From Dillenia suffruticosa (Eukaryota > Streptophyta > Magnoliopsida > Dilleniales > Dilleniaceae), in the NCBI GenBank assembly GCA_033439265.1, contig JAVTVX010000019.1, positions 2,549,501 through 2,613,500 on the forward strand: a stretch of 64,000 nt of DNA, given 5' to 3'. Shown in pieces: positions 11,889 through 24,588 of the stretch. The translations under genes were made by a program, and so were the position numbers. Under the pieces are notes generated by a model. The model made no database searches, was not told where the DNA came from, and saw only the letters and a list, made by a program, of their open reading frames with translations. Positions within the stretch are counted from its first letter, which is position 1, and every line of letters begins with the position of its first letter.

Positions 11889-13925
11889 AACTAATCGGAT
11901 ATCTTTGTAATTGAAACTTACTTGAGATACAATTAGTTGGATATAGAAGGCCTTGAGCCTATGTGTTTTCTCTGTTGAGGTTTGGGATGTAAGGCCTACC
12001 AAAGGAATTTGTAAAAGGTCAAATCAGCTATTAGCCTCTCATATTTTGAGATTTTTAAAATTTTATGAGATTCTACTTCTTTTTTTCCCTTAGAAATTCA
12101 TGTGGACGATTTTGTTCAATCTTTCCTAAGACATCGATGTATACTTTAGCTCTCTCTCTCTCTCTCTCTCTCTAGTATTCAAATAAAACAGATTTTCACA
12201 TCTAGTGTGAACTTCAAAAATATCCAACAGAGAGAGCTTGTTCCTTCATGAATTACCTAAACCTCAAGTTTTTAATGCTGCGTCCAAGCAAACCCATGGA
12301 TTTTTTTTCTCCTTTTTGATTTGATCTCTATTACATTTCTGGATGTGAAGCCTACAATTCCTTTATTTTGATATGCAGTACTAATAGATCTTATAATCGT
12401 TTGTTGTGTTCATGGGTTTGTATAGGTGCTTAGGGCAGGGGGATATGAGAAAGGATCTCTTCACTATTTTATACCATAGTAAAATTTGCTCTTCTCTTTG
12501 TCCCTACATGTAGACTTTAGAGCCTTCTGTGAATTATTTTTGCATTGAATTCTGTCTTCTTTACTCTTGTTGATTTTATTTTACTATATTATACCCTTTA
12601 TCTTAGACTTACTTGGATTACTGGATAGATATTTGATGATAAAACATATTGATAATATTGTATAGGTCCATTTGGGAAAATTGAAGCTAAATTCACTAGA
12701 AATTCATGTAAATTTTTTAGTAAAAAATCATTGATATAAGGGTATTTTTATGGAGAAATTAATTCTTATTTATAATAATTGATTTTAATTATCAATAAAT
12801 CACAAATAAAATAAGATAAACTGAAAATAAATTAAGATAAATTAAATCGAATTGAAATTTATCAATAGAAGTGGTAGTGGCTTACACGAAGAAGTCGGTA
12901 AAGCTATTTATTAGTTCTCTACGGAGACGTTTGTCTTGAGGGCATAAACTTTTGGCAGACAAGTATTAGAAATTATATGAATTTATTGATATCAATTAGT
13001 TCGATTAATAAAAAACTTTTAAATAATAATAAGAAATTTTACAATGAAATCCGGCTTGTATAAAAAATTGAGAGAGTTTGTGGAGGGCAGACTCTCTCAT
13101 TATTTGCATGAAATCTAGTTTGGGATTTATTTAGATGTTGACAATCAAATTAAATTTTTTTATAAAACTATTGATATCTAATAATTATGTTGGATCTGTC
13201 TAAATCCAATTCGATCCGGTTTCAAGTGTTAAATGCCAAAACTCTTCTGTGCCTGTTTTTCTCATATATAAAAATCAAAATTAAAAATTTATTTAAAAGA
13301 TATCAATATTCAATTATTGAAATAATTAGACGTGTTTCAAATTCAAACTTACTTGAAACACAATTAGTTGGATCCAGAAGGTCACGAGCCTATGTGTTGT
13401 CTCTGTTGAGGCTTGGGATGTAAGGCATACCCTAGGAATTTGTAAAAGTCTAAATTAGCTATTGTCCTTCTAATTTAGGATACCCATGCCGGTGTCCACT
13501 ACAACGTGGTCGGTTTTTTTATGTGTTTAGAGAAGCCAACCAATGCACTGACTGATTAGTGGCATACATGCACTAATTTTAGTATTGGCTGTATCATTTT
13601 GCAGTCTCCCTCGCTAGGGTTGAGATGGATATTGCGGAAGGATTGGCAGGGTTTGCCCGCGCCGAGAATGTGTGGCTTGATTTGGGGGAATGAGTATTTT
13701 GTTGTGTTAGGTCCTGGGGCCTTGGTCACTTGCATGACAAAATAATAATAATAATATTAATTGAAGAAATAATAAAATTAGGAAATACCGAATTTTTGAA
13801 TGACCAGCCAACCAAATATGATGGCAGCCGCTCAACGAAAACATTATCTTAATCTGCATCAGAACATCCTAGATCAGGCCATACGATCTCGTTTAGCAGT
13901 TACGTGCAAGAAAATTTGTATTTGT

Positions 13926-13960
<35 letters not shown>

Positions 13961-14628
13961 GGTATTCAAGCAGAACATCTGTCCATTTTCTTGTCTGAAC
14001 TTCAAAAGTGTCAAATAAAGAGAGATTGTACTGCCATGAACTATCGTCAGGTTCTTATTGTTGCATCCAAGCGAAAGCATGATTTTATTCTCTCTCTTTT
14101 TTTCTTTTTGGGTGGGGTCAAATATTTATGGTGCTCATCAGTTTGGAGGAAAGTGTCTGGCTCACATTTGGAAGACGAGAATATTTTTCTTTTCATTTTT
14201 GGGTTATGTGAAAAGCAAAATCACAAATTTACTGATTTCCCTTCACTCGTCGGAAATATTTGTTTTAGGGGGCAGTAATAGTTTCATTATTAGCCACAGA
14301 GTAGAAACAATATCTAGGTCAGCATCAAACTAAGATGCCATGTCCATAATGACAGTAACAGTACCATAAATTATTCAGTAGACACGCCAAAAAGTAATTT
14401 TAAAACTTTGTTATCAAGCACAGGTTTTTTTTTCGGTGATGGAAAAAAGGATTTAAATCTCCTAAAATATTAAAACAGGTTATTGTGTTTTGAAATCACC
14501 TAAAAAGGTTCATGTGCACGATCCTCTTTTTTTCCATAGAAATTCATGTGGACGACTTTGTTCAACAGTTCTACACCTTCTGGAAAGTATTTCCTAGGAC
14601 ATTCAATTCGATGTATACTTTGTTTGTG

Positions 14629-14669
<41 letters not shown>

Positions 14670-15778
14670 AAGGTATTCACAAGTGAAGCAGATGTTACAC
14701 CTCTTGTGTGAACTTCCTGTGATTGTTCCTTCATGAATACCTGTACGGCAAGTTCTAGAATCTTTCCTAAGACATCGATGTGGACGATTTTTCCCTATAA
14801 ATAAACTCTTTAACCCTATAAATAAGAAGGTTTGAACTCAAGCATCCCATGCCCTATTTAATTAATTAAAAAAAATTCGTGGATTAAAATTAAGTTTGAA
14901 GCGCAACATATCAAAATATAGCAATTATTGGCAATTCTTTATTTTGACGCTTTGAATTTTATTTTACGGCTCATTTTTCAACCAAGTTTAAAAGAGAGAT
15001 CTAGAACTTAAGGTTATTATTATTATTATTATTAGGGCAGGGAGCATTAATATTGAGGAAGGGTATAGGATGTGAAGCCTACAATTCCTTCATTTTGATA
15101 TGCAGTTCTAATAGATCTTATAGTCTTTTGTTATATTCATGGGTAACTTTAATATTTTTAAGGAGAAATTAATTTTTATTTTTAATAATTCATATTTCTT
15201 TGAGGTAAAATTAAAATAAATTAGGAAAAATTAAATCAAATTGAATTTTATCAAAAGGAGTGGTAGTGGATTACATGAAGAAGTCTGTAAAGCTATTTTA
15301 TCATAGCAATATACAAGGTACAATTCTCTAGGGAGACGTTTGGCTTGGAGGCATAAACTTTTTGGTGTTGTGGAGCATAAGGTCCCCTTTATTAGATTTA
15401 ATTAATATAAGTGTTGGAAGACAAGTATTAAAAATTATATAAATTTATTGATATCAATTAGTTCAATCAATAAAAACTTTTAAATAATTTTGAGAAATTT
15501 TACAGTGAAATCTGTCTACATCAAAAATTGAAAGGGTTTGTGGAGGGGAGCCTTTCTCATTATTTGCATGAAATTTGGTTTGAGATTTAATTAGACGTAG
15601 ACGTTCAAATTCAAACTTTATTTTTTAATTATCAAAATTCAATAATAATATTAAATCTGATTAAATTTTATCCGATCTGATTTGAATTTTAAGTGATAAA
15701 ACTTTTCTATACCTATTTTTACCATATACAAAAATCAAAATCGAAAATTTATTTAAAAATATCAATATTTAACTATTT
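11889..15778. repeat. Repeat unit U3
   Basis: 3890-bp unit. Every short open frame seen in U2 recurs here with the same translation at an exact 3890-bp shift. The exon-like relic is at 13605-13693. Confidence 0.9.
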
Positions 15779-17800
15779 AACTAATCGGATATCTTTGTAA
15801 TTGAAACTTACTTGAGATACAATTAGTTGGATATAGAAGGCCTTGAGCCTATGTGTTTTCTCTGTTGAGGTTTGGGATGTAAGGCCTACCAAAGGAATTT
15901 GTAAAAGGTCAAATCAGCTATTAGCCTCTCATATTTTGAGATTTTTAAAATTTTATGAGATTCTACTTCTTTTTTTCCCTTAGAAATTCATGTGGACGAT
16001 TTTGTTCAATCTTTCCTAAGACATCGATGTATACTTTAGCTCTCTCTCTCTCTCTCTCTCTCTAGTATTCAAATAAAACAGATTTTCACATCTAGTGTGA
16101 ACTTCAAAAATATCCAACAGAGAGAGCTTGTTCCTTCATGAATTACCTAAACCTCAAGTTTTTAATGCTGCGTCCAAGCAAACCCATGGATTTTTTTTCT
16201 CCTTTTTGATTTGATCTCTATTACATTTCTGGATGTGAAGCCTACAATTCCTTTATTTTGATATGCAGTACTAATAGATCTTATAATCGTTTGTTGTGTT
16301 CATGGGTTTGTATAGGTGCTTAGGGCAGGGGGATATGAGAAAGGATCTCTTCACTATTTTATACCATAGTAAAATTTGCTCTTCTCTTTGTCCCTACATG
16401 TAGACTTTAGAGCCTTCTGTGAATTATTTTTGCATTGAATTCTGTCTTCTTTACTCTTGTTGATTTTATTTTACTATATTATACCCTTTATCTTAGACTT
16501 ACTTGGATTACTGGATAGATATTTGATGATAAAACATATTGATAATATTGTATAGGTCCATTTGGGAAAATTGAAGCTAAATTCACTAGAAATTCATGTA
16601 AATTTTTTAGTAAAAAATCATTGATATAAGGGTATTTTTATGGAGAAATTAATTCTTATTTATAATAATTGATTTTAATTATCAATAAATCACAAATAAA
16701 ATAAGATAAACTGAAAATAAATTAAGATAAATTAAATCGAATTGAAATTTATCAATAGAAGTGGTAGTGGCTTACACGAAGAAGTCGGTAAAGCTATTTA
16801 TTAGTTCTCTACGGAGACGTTTGTCTTGAGGGCATAAACTTTTGGCAGACAAGTATTAGAAATTATATGAATTTATTGATATCAATTAGTTCGATTAATA
16901 AAAAACTTTTAAATAATAATAAGAAATTTTACAATGAAATCCGGCTTGTATAAAAAATTGAGAGAGTTTGTGGAGGGCAGACTCTCTCATTATTTGCATG
17001 AAATCTAGTTTGGGATTTATTTAGATGTTGACAATCAAATTAAATTTTTTTATAAAACTATTGATATCTAATAATTATGTTGGATCTGTCTAAATCCAAT
17101 TCGATCCGGTTTCAAGTGTTAAATGCCAAAACTCTTCTGTGCCTGTTTTTCTCATATATAAAAATCAAAATTAAAAATTTATTTAAAAGATATCAATATT
17201 CAATTATTAAAATAATTACACGTGTTTCAAATTCAAACTTACTTGAAACACAATTAGTTGGATCCTGAAGGTCACGAGCCTATGTGTTGTCTCTGTTGAG
17301 GCTTGGGATGTAAGGCATACCCTAGGAATTTGTAAAAGTCTAATTAGCTATTGTCCTTCTAATTTAGGATACCCATGCCGGTGTCCACTACAACGTCGTG
17401 GGATTTTTATGCGTTTAGAGAAGCCAACCAAAGCACTGACTGATTCGTGGCACACATGCACTAATTTTAGTATTGTCTGTATCATTTTGCAGTCTCCCTC
17501 GCTAGGGTTGAGATGGATATTGCGGAAGGACTGGCAGGGTTTTCCCGCGCCGAGAATGTGTGGCTTCATTTGGGGCAATGAGTATTTTGTTGTGTGTTAT
17601 GCCCTGGGGCCTTGGTCACTTGCATGACAAAATAATTGAAGAAATAATAAAATTAGGAAATACGGAATTTTTGAATGGCCAGCCAACCAAATATGATGGC
17701 AGCCGCTCAACGAAAACATTATCTTAATCTGCATCAGAACATACTCGATAAGGGCCATATGATCTCGTTTAGTAGCTGACTGCAAGAAAATTTGTATTTG

Positions 17801-17844
<44 letters not shown>

Positions 17845-18512
17845 GGTATTCAAACAGAACACCTGTCCATTTTCTTGTCTGAACTTCAAAAGTGTCAAAT
17901 AAAGAGAGATTGTACTGCCATGAACTATCGTCAGGTTCTTATTGTTGCATCCAAGCGAAAGCATGATTTTATTCTCTCTCTTTTTTTCTTTTTGGGTGGG
18001 GTCAAATATTTATGGTGCTCATCAGTTTGGAGGAAAGTGTCTGGCTCACATTTGGAAGACGAGAATATTTTTCTTTTCATTTTTGGGTTATGTGAAAAGC
18101 AAAATCACAAATTTACTGATTTCCCTTCACTCGTCGGAAATATTTGTTTTAGGGGGCAGTAATAGTTTCATTATTAGCCACAGAGTAGAAACAATATCTA
18201 GGTCAGCATCAAACTAAGATGCCATGTCCATAATGACAGTAACAGTACCATAAATTATTCAGTAGACACGCCAAAAAGTAATTTTAAAACTTTGTTATCA
18301 AGCACAGGTTTTTTTTTCGGTGATGGAAAAAAGGATTTAAATCTCCTAAAATATTAAAACAGGTTATTGTGTTTTGAAATCACCTAAAAAGGTTCATGTG
18401 CACGATCCTCTTTTTTTCCATAGAAATTCATGTGGACGACTTTGTTCAACAGTTCTACACCTTCTGGAAAGTATTTCCTAGGACATTCAATTCGATGTAT
18501 ACTTTGTTTGTG

Positions 18513-18553
<41 letters not shown>

Positions 18554-19662
18554 AAGGTATTCACAAGTGAAGCAGATGTTACACCTCTTGTGTGAACTTC
18601 CTGTGATTGTTCCTTCATGAATACCTGTACGGCAAGTTCTAGAATCTTTCCTAAGACATCGATGTGGACGATTTTTCCCTATAAATAAACTCTTTAACCC
18701 TATAAATAAGAAGGTTTGAACTCAAGCATCCCATGCCCTATTTAATTAATTAAAAAAAATTCGTGGATTAAAATTAAGTTTGAAGCGCAACATATCAAAA
18801 TATAGCAATTATTGGCAATTCTTTATTTTGACGCTTTGAATTTTATTTTACGGCTCATTTTTCAACCAAGTTTAAAAGAGAGATCTAGAACTTAAGGTTA
18901 TTATTATTATTATTATTAGGGCAGGGAGCATTAATATTGAGGAAGGGTATAGGATGTGAAGCCTACAATTCCTTCATTTTGATATGCAGTTCTAATAGAT
19001 CTTATAGTCTTTTGTTATATTCATGGGTAACTTTAATATTTTTAAGGAGAAATTAATTTTTATTTTTAATAATTCATATTTCTTTGAGGTAAAATTAAAA
19101 TAAATTAGGAAAAATTAAATCAAATTGAATTTTATCAAAAGGAGTGGTAGTGGATTACATGAAGAAGTCTGTAAAGCTATTTTATCATAGCAATATACAA
19201 GGTACAATTCTCTAGGGAGACGTTTGGCTTGGAGGCATAAACTTTTTGGTGTTGTGGAGCATAAGGTCCCCTTTATTAGATTTAATTAATATAAGTGTTG
19301 GAAGACAAGTATTAAAAATTATATAAATTTATTGATATCAATTAGTTCAATCAATAAAAACTTTTAAATAATTTTGAGAAATTTTACAGTGAAATCTGTC
19401 TACATCAAAAATTGAAAGGGTTTGTGGAGGGGAGCCTTTCTCATTATTTGCATGAAATTTGGTTTGAGATTTAATTAGACGTAGACGTTCAAATTCAAAC
19501 TTTATTTTTTAATTATCAAAATTCAATAATAATATTAAATCTGATTAAATTTTATCCGATCTGATTTGAATTTTAAGTGATAAAACTTTTCTATACCTAT
19601 TTTTACCATATACAAAAATCAAAATCGAAAATTTATTTAAAAATATCAATATTTAACTATTT
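15779..19662. repeat. Repeat unit U4, mosaic
   Basis: 3884-bp unit. It matches U3 closely except in one block, about 17209-17866, which carries many substitutions and small indels shared with U5. To the right of this block it returns to the U1-U3 sequence. The exon-like relic is at 17493-17581 with three amino-acid changes. The pattern suggests gene conversion or unequal crossing-over between unit types. Confidence 0.88.
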
Positions 19663-21684
19663 AACTAATCGGATATCTTTGTAATTGAAACTTACTTGAG
19701 ATACAATTAGTTGGATATAGAAGGCCTTGAGCCTATGTGTTTTCTCTGTTGAGGTTTGGGATGTAAGGCCTACCAAAGGAATTTGTAAAAGGTCAAATCA
19801 GCTATTAGCCTCTCATATTTTGAGATTTTTAAAATTTTATGAGATTCTACTTCTTTTTTTCCCTTAGAAATTCATGTGGACGATTTTGTTCAATCTTTCC
19901 TAAGACATCGATGTATACTTTAGCTCTCTCTCTCTCTCTCTCTCTCTAGTATTCAAATAAAACAGATTTTCACATCTAGTGTGAACTTCAAAAATATCCA
20001 ACAGAGAGAGCTTGTTCCTTCATGAATTACCTAAACCTCAAGTTTTTAATGCTGCGTCCAAGCAAACCCATGGATTTTTTTTCTCCTTTTTGATTTGATC
20101 TCTATTACATTTCTGGATGTGAAGCCTACAATTCCTTTATTTTGATATGCAGTACTAATAGATCTTATAATCGTTTGTTGTGTTCATGGGTTTGTATAGG
20201 TGCTTAGGGCAGGGGGATATGAGAAAGGATCTCTTCACTATTTTATACCATAGTAAAATTTGCTCTTCTCTTTGTCCCTACATGTAGACTTTAGAGCCTT
20301 CTGTGAATTATTTTTGCATTGAATTCTGTCTTCTTTACTCTTGTTGATTTTATTTTACTATATTATACCCTTTATCTTAGACTTACTTGGATTACTGGAT
20401 AGATATTTGATGATAAAACATATTGATAATATTGTATAGGTCCATTTGGGAAAATTGAAGCTAAATTCACTAGAAATTCATGTAAATTTTTTAGTAAAAA
20501 ATCATTGATATAAGGGTATTTTTATGGAGAAATTAATTCTTATTTATAATAATTGATTTTAATTATCAATAAATCACAAATAAAATAAGATAAACTGAAA
20601 ATAAATTAAGATAAATTAAATCGAATTGAAATTTATCAATAGAAGTGGTAGTGGCTTACACGAAGAAGTCGGTAAAGCTATTTATTAGTTCTCTACGGAG
20701 ACGTTTGTCTTGAGGGCATAAACTTTTGGCAGACAAGTATTAGAAATTATATGAATTTATTGATATCAATTAGTTCGATTAATAAAAAACTTTTAAATAA
20801 TAATAAGAAATTTTACAATGAAATCCGGCTTGTATAAAAAATTGAGAGAGTTTGTGGAGGGCAGACTCTCTCATTATTTGCATGAAATCTAGTTTGGGAT
20901 TTATTTAGATGTTGACAATCAAATTAAATTTTTTTATAAAACTATTGATATCTAATAATTATGTTGGATCTGTCTAAATCCAATTCGATCCGGTTTCAAG
21001 TGTTAAATGCCAAAACTCTTCTGTGCCTGTTTTTCTCATATATAAAAATCAAAATTAAAAATTTATTTAAAAGATATCAATATTCAATTATTAAAATAAT
21101 TACACGTGTTTCAAATTCAAACTTACTTGAAACACAATTAGTTGGATCCTGAAGGTCACGAGCCTATGTGTTGTCTCTGTTGAGGCTTGGGATGTAAGGC
21201 ATACCCTAGGAATTTGTAAAAGTCTAATTAGCTATTGTCCTTCTAATTTAGGATACCCATGCCGGTGTCCACTACAACGTCGTGGGATTTTTATGCGTTT
21301 AGAGAAGCCAACCAAAGCACTGACTGATTCGTGGCACACATGCACTAATTTTAGTATTGTCTGTATCATTTTGCAGTCTCCCTCGCTAGGGTTGAGATGG
21401 ATATTGCGGAAGGACTGGCAGGGTTTTCCCGCGCCGAGAATGTGTGGCTTCATTTGGGGCAATGAGTATTTTGTTGTGTGTTATGCCCTGGGGCCTTGGT
21501 CACTTGCATGACAAAATAATTGAAGAAATAATAAAATTAGGAAATACGGAATTTTTGAATGGCCAGCCAACCAAATATGATGGCAGCCGCTCAACGAAAA
21601 CATTATCTTAATCTGCATCAGAACATACTCGATAAGGGCCATATGATCTCGTTTAGTAGCTGACTGCAAGAAAATTTGTATTTG

Positions 21685-21728
<44 letters not shown>

Positions 21729-21948
21729 GGTATTCAAACAGAACACCTGTCCATTTTCTTGTCTGAACTTCAAAAGTGTCAAATAAAGAGAGATTGTACT
21801 GCCATGAACTATCGTCAGGTTCTTATTGTCGCATCCAAGCGAAACCAAGATTTTATTCTCTCCTTTTTTTCTTTTTGGGTGGAGTCAAATATTTATGGTG
21901 CTCATCAGTTTGGAGGAACGTGTCTGGCTCACATTTGGAAGATGAGAA
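19663..21948. repeat. Repeat unit U5, left part, cut by copia
   Basis: Matches U4, including its variant block (from about 21093). It then diverges further from about 21830 in a way not seen in U1-U4. The unit is split at 21948 by the copia element and continues at 40475-40615. The exon-like relic is at 21377-21465. Confidence 0.88.
21944..21948. repeat. Target-site duplication of the copia element (left)
   Basis: GAGAA at 21944-21948 is repeated at 40475-40479, directly after the right LTR. The uninterrupted site is visible in other units as GAGAATATTTTTC. Confidence 0.95.
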
Positions 21949-22220
21949 TGTTGGGAAGAGGACGAAATTTGCTAGAGGTAACTCGTTGAAAGTGTTACTT
22001 TTTATTAGCTTCAATAGGTGCCTATATATAGGTTTACAAAAGAAACCGAAACAATTGACTTTACTCCATGGTCTCAACTATATAGAGAAAAAATAGGGAC
22101 ATGAACCACTAAAGAGAAGAAAATGACAAACTTAATTAACCCATTCAACAAATTAAATAATAAATAATAAAAAACCAACTTCTTAGATAAGTACCACAAT
22201 CTTTGAATCATTCTTCAACA
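21949..22220 (-). repeat. Copia 3' LTR
   Basis: 272 bp, TG...CA ends, aligned without gaps to 40203-40474. It is the downstream LTR in the element's own orientation because RNase H lies next to it. Confidence 0.95.
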
Positions 22221-22236
22221 CTCTCCCTTGATTCAA
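22221..22236 (-). other. Polypurine tract of the copia element
   Basis: Read on the minus strand, the sequence just before the 3' LTR contains CAAGGGAGAG. This is a purine run in the position where plus-strand DNA synthesis is primed in LTR retrotransposons. Confidence 0.75.
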
Positions 22237-24367
22237 AATTAGAAACTCCGAGACATGACCTGAAGTAGACGAACTTATCTCTTGGAAGTGATTTTGTAAG
22301 AATATCTGCCACCTGTTCATGTGTGCTGCATTGCTTCAACATAATTTCACCATTTGCAACCAAGTCTCGGATGAAATGTAAGCAAATGTTGATATGCTTT
22401 GTTCTCCCATGGAAAGTTGGATTTTTTGTCATTGCAATTGTTGTCTTGTTATCACAGAAATTCCCAGTTGCAGCTTCTTGCTTTTGGTGAAGATCTGCAA
22501 GAATTCTTCTAAGCCAAATTGCTTGACAAGCTGCTAAAGTGGCTGCAACGTACTCTGCTTCTGAAGAGGATAGTGTTGTTGTAGCTTGCTTCTTTGAACT
22601 CCGTGTGACTGCTCCTAACCCAAGACTAAAAACACTAATTGATGTGCCTTTACGATCATCTATTGAACTCGCCCAATCACTATCAGTAAATCTACAAAGA
22701 CTGAAGTTAAAAACTTGGGTGTACCAAATCCCATAATTCACCGTTCCAGTAATATATCTCAAGATTCTTTTTGCTGACCCAAAATGATGCTTTGTGGGAT
22801 TTTGCAATAGACTCATGTCTGACATCTCAAATTTCTTCATCATATTAGACTTAAAATCACCCACAAGAGAATCAGAGGAGCCCATGTATATAATATCATC
22901 AACATATAGGCAAACAATAATAAAATCATCACCTTGCTTCTTCACATAGAGAGTAGACTCAGTTTCACTTCTTTTGAACCCACTTTAACGAAAGTAGCCA
23001 TCAATCTTGCTGTATCATGCCCTTGGAGCTTGCTTTAACCTATAGATTGCCTTTTTTAACTTGTACACCTTTATCTCTTTGCCTTCGACAATGAATCCTT
23101 CAAGTTGAGTGACATAAACCTCTTCTTGCAAGTCTGCATTTAAGAACGCTAACTTGACATCAAATTGGTAAACAGACCTATGTAGTTGTACAGCCAAGGC
23201 TAAAACAATTCTCACAGTTTCGAATCAAGCAACCGGAGAAAATGTTTCTTCGTAATCAATACCTTATTGTTGCGAATAGCCTTTGACCACAAGCCATGCT
23301 TTGTGCTTTTGAATGGTTCCATCAGCATGATATTTTGTTTTGAACACCCACTTGAGACCAATTGCACTCTTGCCTGCAAGTAGATCAACCATCTTCCATG
23401 TTTCATTTTTTTGGATTGCTGCCAATTCTTCTTGCATTGCATTCTGCCATTCTTCTTTTATCACTGCTTCTTTAAAGGTTATAGGATTTGAACAAAAAGA
23501 ACAAATTGACAAGATTCATAGATCTCTCTCAAAGATTTAAATTTCTTTGGAGGTGTTTCATCAAAAGATTCTTGTAAGAAAGATAAACTGCTGCTTCTTG
23601 ACATTGATGGTGAGAAGGATGGAGATTCAAAATGAGCAGAAGAGTCTGTTGGAGCTATTGGAGTTGTTCTTCAGTTGTTGAAGTCTCATTCTCTGTTGAA
23701 ATCTGAACATGAGTTACTTCACCTTCTCCATTCCAATTCCAACTTGCATCTTCATCAAAAACTACATCTCTCCTTATAATTACTTTGCCACTAAAAGGGT
23801 TATATAACCGATATGCTTTAGACTGATTGCAAATGCATTTTTCATATTTATCCTCAAGTTTGTGACGAACTTGAGAATTTATCAAGGCATAGGAAATACA
23901 GCCAAAAATTCTTAAGTGGTTTACCGATGGTCTTCTACCTCGCCATGCCTCATATGGTGTTTGATTCAAGATAGCCCTTGTTGGAGAAATATTCAGCAAG
24001 TAAACAGATGTTGCAACAGATTCAGCCAAAAAATGATTTGGAAGTCCTTTAGCGTTTAGCAAGCTTCTAGCCATTTCCACAACGGTTCGATTCTTCCATT
24101 CTGCCACACCATTTTGCTCCAGTGTATAAGGTGTCGTCAACTCCCTGCGAATGCCATTTCTTTACAAAATATGAAAATTCTTTAGATAAAAATTCACCTC
24201 CCTCGATCTATGTGAAGAGTCTTTATAAAAGTGCCTTTTGGCTTTTCCACAAGTGCCTTGATTTTCTAAAGTTTTCAATGGCTTCTGACTTCTCTATTAG
24301 GAAATACACCCAACTCATTCGACTGTAGTCATTAGTAAAAAGCAAAAAATACTTACTTCCATCAAGT
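22224..24367 (-). pseudogene. Copia pol, 3' part: end of integrase, reverse transcriptase, RNase H
   Basis: Read right to left on the minus strand. The integrase continuation (about 24360-24140) is frameshifted. Next comes an integrase C-terminal part with EQNGVAEWKNRT and GRRPSVNHLRIFGC (24140-23655). Reverse transcriptase follows with WKMVDLLAGKSAIGLKWVFK (about 23400) and VYQFDVKLAFLNADLQEEVY (about 23180). The YVDD active site lies in CLYVDDIIYMGS (about 22900). RNase H shows DSDWA, SSSEAEYVA and GRTKHINI. After MSDMSLLQ the frame jumps directly to NPTKHHFG at about 22800, so roughly a hundred residues usual in this family are missing. Frame changes separate the blocks. The element cannot encode a working polyprotein. 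Confidence 0.92.
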
Positions 24368-24370
24368 GAT
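24368..24370. repeat. Target-site duplication of CACTA-1
   Basis: GAT at 24368-24370 is repeated at 37127-37129, the three-base duplication expected for CACTA transposons. Confidence 0.93.
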
Positions 24371-24588
24371 CACTACAAAATTAGAGCATTGAGGTGACAG
24401 TAACATTTATAGGCGGTGACATGTAGCGACCATTTTTTATGACGTATAGCAACACTTGTGACGAAACCGTTAGGAAATATATATATTTTATGATGGTATA
24501 ATATTATTCATTAGGAAAAGTTTAGCAATCGTCAGTAAATGTTAGATACCGTTTGTAAAAAGCGATGCTGAATTTTCATTGTTATTGT

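Larger units (their letters stand above)
3901..21948. repeat. Tandem array of about 3.89-kb units (U1-U5)
   Basis: The anchor AACTAATCGG occurs at 3901, 7999, 11889, 15779 and 19663. This gives units of 4098, 3890, 3890 and 3884 bp, plus a fifth unit cut by a copia element at 21948. U1 is longer because it keeps a 211-bp segment (about 4131-4341) that later units lack. Within U1-U3 I saw no difference in any stretch compared, apart from CT-tract length and this segment. U4 and U5 share a variant block. No unit encodes a recognisable full protein, and the open frames found are short, AT-rich or CT-tract derived. The array could be a very recent amplification or partly an assembly product. Confidence 0.93.

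Noticed and set aside
3901..21948. Possible CRISPR-like or defence array
   Set aside because: Units are 3.9 kb without short repeat-spacer structure, in a plant nuclear context.
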